From the NCBI GenBank assembly GCA_023230795.1, contig JALNWR010000117.1:1-7885 (forward strand): 7,885 nt of DNA. The letters are read 5' to 3'. This DNA is from Candidatus Cloacimonadota bacterium (GTDB taxonomy: Bacteria; Cloacimonadota; Cloacimonadia; Cloacimonadales; Cloacimonadaceae). The stretch's first letter is position 1. The number at the start of each line of letters is the position of its first letter. Below, piece after piece: positions 6,015-7,885 of the stretch. A program made the position numbers and the translations under genes. Below the pieces are notes generated by a model, which was given only the letters and a program-made list of their open reading frames with translations, made no database searches and was not told where the DNA came from.

Positions 6015-6977
6015 TTATAAATCAAGCTTCTGATAGCAGTAGCCTCTGTTTTTGCCATCAGCTTTTGCTTTGTAAAGCGCTTTGTCTGCTTCGGCTACGA
6101 TGCTCTCCCGCTGAGGACTCTCAGTTTGATAAGATAGCCCCAGGCTGATGGTAAAGGAAATCTCCTCACCGGAGCAATTCACCCGGATATCAGCTACAGC
6201 CTTGCGGATACGCTCGATCACTACCATAGCACCCTTACAGGTAGTTTCAGGAAGCACGAAAAGAAATTCTTCTCCGCCCCAGCGTCCCACTGTATCCGAA
6301 GCACGAACCTTGCTTCGAAAAACATTGGCCAATTGCTTCAGTACTTCATCTCCACAGGCATGACCGTAGGTATCGTTGATTTTCTTAAAATCGTCTATGT
6401 CTCCGATAGCCACTCCCAGACCTCTCTCGCTACGGATGCTGCGTTGAATTTCTCGCTGCATCACTTCTTCCAGAACGCGTCGATTGTACAATTGAGTAAG
6501 AGGGTCTTTACGGGCCATTACACTCAATTTATTCATGGCCTCATGCAGTTCCTTATTCGCCAGGGTAAGCTGGGCGTTTAGCTTTTCCAGGTCTTCTTCA
6601 GCCTGTTTCTGAGGATCAATATTGACGAATAAGCCCAGGATCTGGCAAATCTTATTATTTTCATCGTAGAGAGCCGTGGCGTTTAGGTCTGCCCAAAATG
6701 TGTTACCGGCTTTGTTGAGGAACCGGCGTGTGGTGCGGATAGATTTTACTTTTTGGCTGACCAGACGGCTGAAACTAAGGTCACTGCCTTCCCGGTCTTC
6801 TATAGGAGTGATGTCGGATATCTTGAGATTTTTGGCCTCTTCTTCGCTGTAGCCTAGGTAATTAGTCCAGGCTGGATTGACTATGGTGTATCTACCCGCT
6901 GTATCGGTGATCCCAATCGCTACGACTGTAGAGTTAAATATCTGCTTATAAACCGACGTTAAATCAATGCCTTGCAT
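6015..6977 (-). CDS. PAS-GGDEF diguanylate cyclase, cytoplasmic
   Basis: The 320-residue protein has an N-terminal PAS domain (about 9-122, with PAWTNYLGYSEEE and a PAC-type end GLFVNIDPQKQAE), a linker helix likely to be a coiled coil (about 125-155), and a GGDEF domain (about 157-318). The latter has DPLTQLYNRR, metal-site GDIDDFKKIND (Asp193), YGHACGDE, and active-site GGEEF (234-238). RASD at 225-228, five residues ahead of GGEEF, is an intact RxxD inhibitory site. It should therefore condense two GTP into c-di-GMP with product feedback. No membrane segment is seen, so the PAS domain probably senses a cytoplasmic signal or redox/ligand state; the ligand is unknown. The start is the ATG at 6977, 7 nt after GGAGG (6985-6989); an upstream in-frame TTG at 7001 lacks an SD. 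It reads in the same direction as ferritin, but a terminator-like hairpin lies between them. Confidence 0.92.
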   Translation of the reverse strand: MQGIDLTSVYKQIFNSTVVAIGITDTAGRYTIVNPAWTNYLGYSEEEAKNLKISDITPIEDREGSDLSFSRLVSQKVKSIRTTRRFLNKAGNTFWADLNATALYDENNKICQILGLFVNIDPQKQAEEDLEKLNAQLTLANKELHEAMNKLSVMARKDPLTQLYNRRVLEEVMQREIQRSIRSERGLGVAIGDIDDFKKINDTYGHACGDEVLKQLANVFRSKVRASDTVGRWGGEEFLFVLPETTCKGAMVVIERIRKAVADIRVNCSGEEISFTISLGLSYQTESPQRESIVAEADKALYKAKADGKNRGYCYQKLDL

Positions 6978-6979
6978 TG
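6965..6979 (-). promoter_or_regulatory. Small hairpin enclosing the diguanylate cyclase start codon
   Basis: On the coding strand CAATGC, AAG, GCATTG form a 6-bp perfect stem with a 3-nt loop, and the ATG lies inside the 5' arm. Such a fold would reduce access to the start codon, although the strong GGAGG upstream stays free. Chance occurrence is possible for so short a repeat. Confidence 0.3.
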
Positions 6980-6999
6980 CATTTCCTCCCTTTGTGAAC

Positions 7000-7040
7000 A
7001 AAAATGGGAATGGGACCCCAGAGCCTGGGCTCAGGATCCC
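7000..7040 (-). terminator. Imperfect intrinsic terminator after ferritin
   Basis: On the minus strand a GC-rich interrupted stem (GGGA, CC and GAGC arms paired with GCTC, GG and TCCC; hairpin 7012-7040) is followed 7 nt later by five T residues (7004-7000). It lies 33 nt past the ferritin stop. The stem is broken by a mismatch and a bulge, and the T run is somewhat distant, so some transcripts may read through into the diguanylate cyclase gene. Confidence 0.55.
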
Positions 7041-7073
7041 GTGATAATTTCTGACATTAGTGTTTGATTCTGC

Positions 7074-7583
7074 TTATTCTTCATCTTCCGGGCTATAGCT
7101 TCTTTGTGCTAATTCCCGGTCAATCATCATGAGACCATGTCCGTGATCACCTATCATTTTGAGCATATTTACGATGCGGTCCACAGAGGCTTCTTCTTCC
7201 ACCTGTTCGTCTATAAACCACTGTAAGAAGCTCTTGGTAGCGTGATCTTTTTCCTTGATAGCCAGGTCCATCAGCTCATTTATGGATTTTGAGATATACC
7301 TCTCATGTTCCAATGCCATCTGGAAGGCCTTTAGCGGATTTTCAAAATCCAGCGTGGGGTCTGCTATGGCTTTGAGCTTTACCCGGGCTCCCCGTTCAAT
7401 AAGATAATCGAATAATTTCATGGCATGGAAATCCTCTTCTTTGCTTTGAGCATTCATCCAATTCGCCATACCGTCTAAGTTTTGATCTGCAAACCAGGCC
7501 TGCATCGAAAGATACAGATACGCAGAATAGAGTTCTTTGTTGATTTGCTCGTTTATCGCTGATATCATTTTGCTACTGATCAT
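7074..7583 (-). CDS. ftnA: Bacterial non-haem ferritin (FtnA type)
   Basis: The 169-residue length is typical for bacterial ferritin. The ferroxidase ligands fall at the same numbers as in Escherichia coli FtnA: Glu17, Glu49/Glu50, His53, Glu94, Glu126, Gln127 and Glu130, with Tyr24 also kept. Conserved blocks include LNDQINKEL-like INEQINKELYSAYLYLSM, KEEDFHAMKLFDY, FLQWFIDEQVEEEA and GLMMIDREL. It should form a 24-subunit cytoplasmic cage that oxidises Fe(II) with oxygen or peroxide and stores the iron. There is no haem-ligating Met as expected for bacterioferritin, so FtnA is the better name. The start is fixed by AGGAG at 7589-7593, 5 nt before the ATG. It has its own promoter candidate and sits downstream of fpg/mutM on the same strand. 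No Fur box was recognised. Confidence 0.96.
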   Translation of the reverse strand: MISSKMISAINEQINKELYSAYLYLSMQAWFADQNLDGMANWMNAQSKEEDFHAMKLFDYLIERGARVKLKAIADPTLDFENPLKAFQMALEHERYISKSINELMDLAIKEKDHATKSFLQWFIDEQVEEEASVDRIVNMLKMIGDHGHGLMMIDRELAQRSYSPEDEE

Positions 7584-7654
7584 TTTTTCTCCTATACTGT
7601 TTTATTTCTTGAGCGGCGTATGTATTAGCCATTCCAAGAGTTTATTAACTGTCT

Positions 7655-7690
7655 TAGCCCCTCTGAGGTTTTGCTGCTTATGAAGGGCTA
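7655..7690 (-). promoter_or_regulatory. Inverted repeat at the predicted 5' end of the ferritin leader RNA
   Basis: TAGCCC and GGGCTA arms (7690-7685 and 7660-7655 on the minus strand) flank a 24-nt loop. With the promoter candidate at 7698-7725, transcription would begin at about 7691, so the mRNA would open with this stem-loop. It may stabilise the transcript or take part in control; the stem is only 6 bp. Confidence 0.3.
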
Positions 7691-7697
7691 CAAAGAT

Positions 7698-7725
7698 AGT
7701 ATATTCAAAAGCAAGGATAAATCAA
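7698..7725 (-). promoter_or_regulatory. Candidate sigma-70-like promoter for ferritin
   Basis: On the minus strand TTGATT (7725-7720) and TATACT (7703-7698) are separated by 16 nt. The -10 matches five of six consensus bases and the -35 four of six. The predicted leader is about 108 nt. It lies in the 169-bp gap between the fpg/mutM stop and the ferritin start. Confidence 0.5.
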
Positions 7726-7752
7726 ACAAAAGTTTTGCCAGAGCTATATGTT

Positions 7753-7885
7753 TTATTTCTGACACTCCGGGCAAAAGAAACTGGATCGTCCTGCCAGCTT
7801 GAGGTTTTGCACAGCATGTCCCAGGGGGCATTCCCGTTTTTGATAGACCTGCAGGAAATGCTGGAACTGCCCGGTTTTGTCATCG
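7753..7885 (-). CDS. mutM: Formamidopyrimidine-DNA glycosylase (Fpg/MutM), C-terminal 43 residues; 5' part outside window
   Basis: This reading frame is cut by the right edge of the window and ends at TAA (7755-7753). The visible peptide runs DDKTGQFQHFLQVYQKRECP, then LGHAVQNLKLAGRSSFFCPECQK. The FQHFLQVY segment, the GRSSFF turn (its Arg contacts DNA in this family) and the final CPECQ are the classic C-terminal zinc-finger end of Fpg/Nei proteins. Fpg removes 8-oxoguanine and formamidopyrimidines from oxidised DNA and cleaves the strand by beta,delta-elimination. The first zinc pair is unusual: CPLGH instead of the common CPxC, so the ligands would be Cys and His in C-x3-H spacing, paired with C-x2-C. 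Fpg is favoured over Nei, but the catalytic N-terminus (Pro-Glu) is not in view. It lies upstream of ferritin on the same strand. Confidence 0.88.
   Translation of the reverse strand, partial: DDKTGQFQHFLQVYQKRECPLGHAVQNLKLAGRSSFFCPECQK

Noticed and set aside
6999..7001. TTG as start of the diguanylate cyclase
   Set aside because: There is no ribosome site before it, and the added residues (FTKGGNA) merely translate the AAAGGGAGG SD of the ATG at 6977.
7660..7668. CCTCTGAGG followed by TTTT as a plus-strand terminator
   Set aside because: The arms leave a 1-nt loop, which cannot form a hairpin, and no plus-strand gene ends nearby.
1..7885. CRISPR array, toxin-antitoxin pair, phage or IS sequence
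   Set aside because: No regularly spaced direct repeats, no terminal inverted repeats with a transposase, and no small paired toxin-antitoxin-like genes were seen; every larger frame is explained by housekeeping or envelope genes.

Overview
This window reads as ordinary chromosomal DNA from a diderm (Gram-negative-type) bacterium. Four things point that way: three predicted lipoproteins with lipobox cysteines, an MltG-type murein transglycosylase, a cyclic-glucan-synthase-like protein, and dense gene packing on both strands with short gaps. Gene style (tandem small NTF2-like lipoproteins, PAS-GGDEF protein, bacterial ferritin, strong GGAGG ribosome sites) would suit an anaerobic member of the FCB group. 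Candidatus Cloacimonadota is my best guess, but nothing here proves the phylum. I see no phage, IS element, CRISPR array, tRNA or rRNA.

Layout. (1) Positions 1-2640 (+): the C-terminal 879 residues of a large cyclic beta-1,2-glucan synthase (NdvB/CGS)-type protein with a GH94 phosphorylase-like domain. The reading frame runs off the left edge, so the gene does not begin at the ATG at 187. (2) A 106-bp gap carries a perfect -10 hexamer and an inverted repeat that can mask a Shine-Dalgarno (SD) sequence. (3) Positions 2747-5262 (+): four overlapping genes, namely two related small lipoproteins, the RuvX/YqgF nuclease-fold protein, and MltG. Overlaps of 14, 4 and 7 nt imply one translationally coupled operon. 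(4) A 117-bp gap carries a promoter candidate and a 7-1-7 palindrome that abuts the SD of the next gene. (5) 5380-5940 (+): an LPP20-like lipoprotein. (6) A 74-bp convergent gap with nested inverted repeats. (7) On the minus strand, read from right to left: the tail of a formamidopyrimidine-DNA glycosylase (Fpg/MutM, 7885-7753), a ferritin (7583-7074) with its own promoter candidate, and a PAS-GGDEF diguanylate cyclase (6977-6015).

How the parts may work together. The plus-strand genes are mostly about the envelope: periplasmic glucan synthesis, lipoproteins, and peptidoglycan strand cleavage. RuvX is the exception, but its pairing with mltG is a known arrangement in other bacteria. The minus-strand trio combines oxidised-base repair, iron storage and c-di-GMP signalling. 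Fpg and ferritin make sense together as protection against iron-driven oxidative damage, but that link is only an inference from adjacency.

I did not find a convincing new multi-gene system. The points most worth a second look are the coupled NTF2-like lipoprotein pair ahead of ruvX-mltG, the Ca-loop-like insertion in the second lipoprotein, the hairpins overlapping three translation-initiation sites, and the non-canonical zinc-ligand pattern at the end of Fpg.
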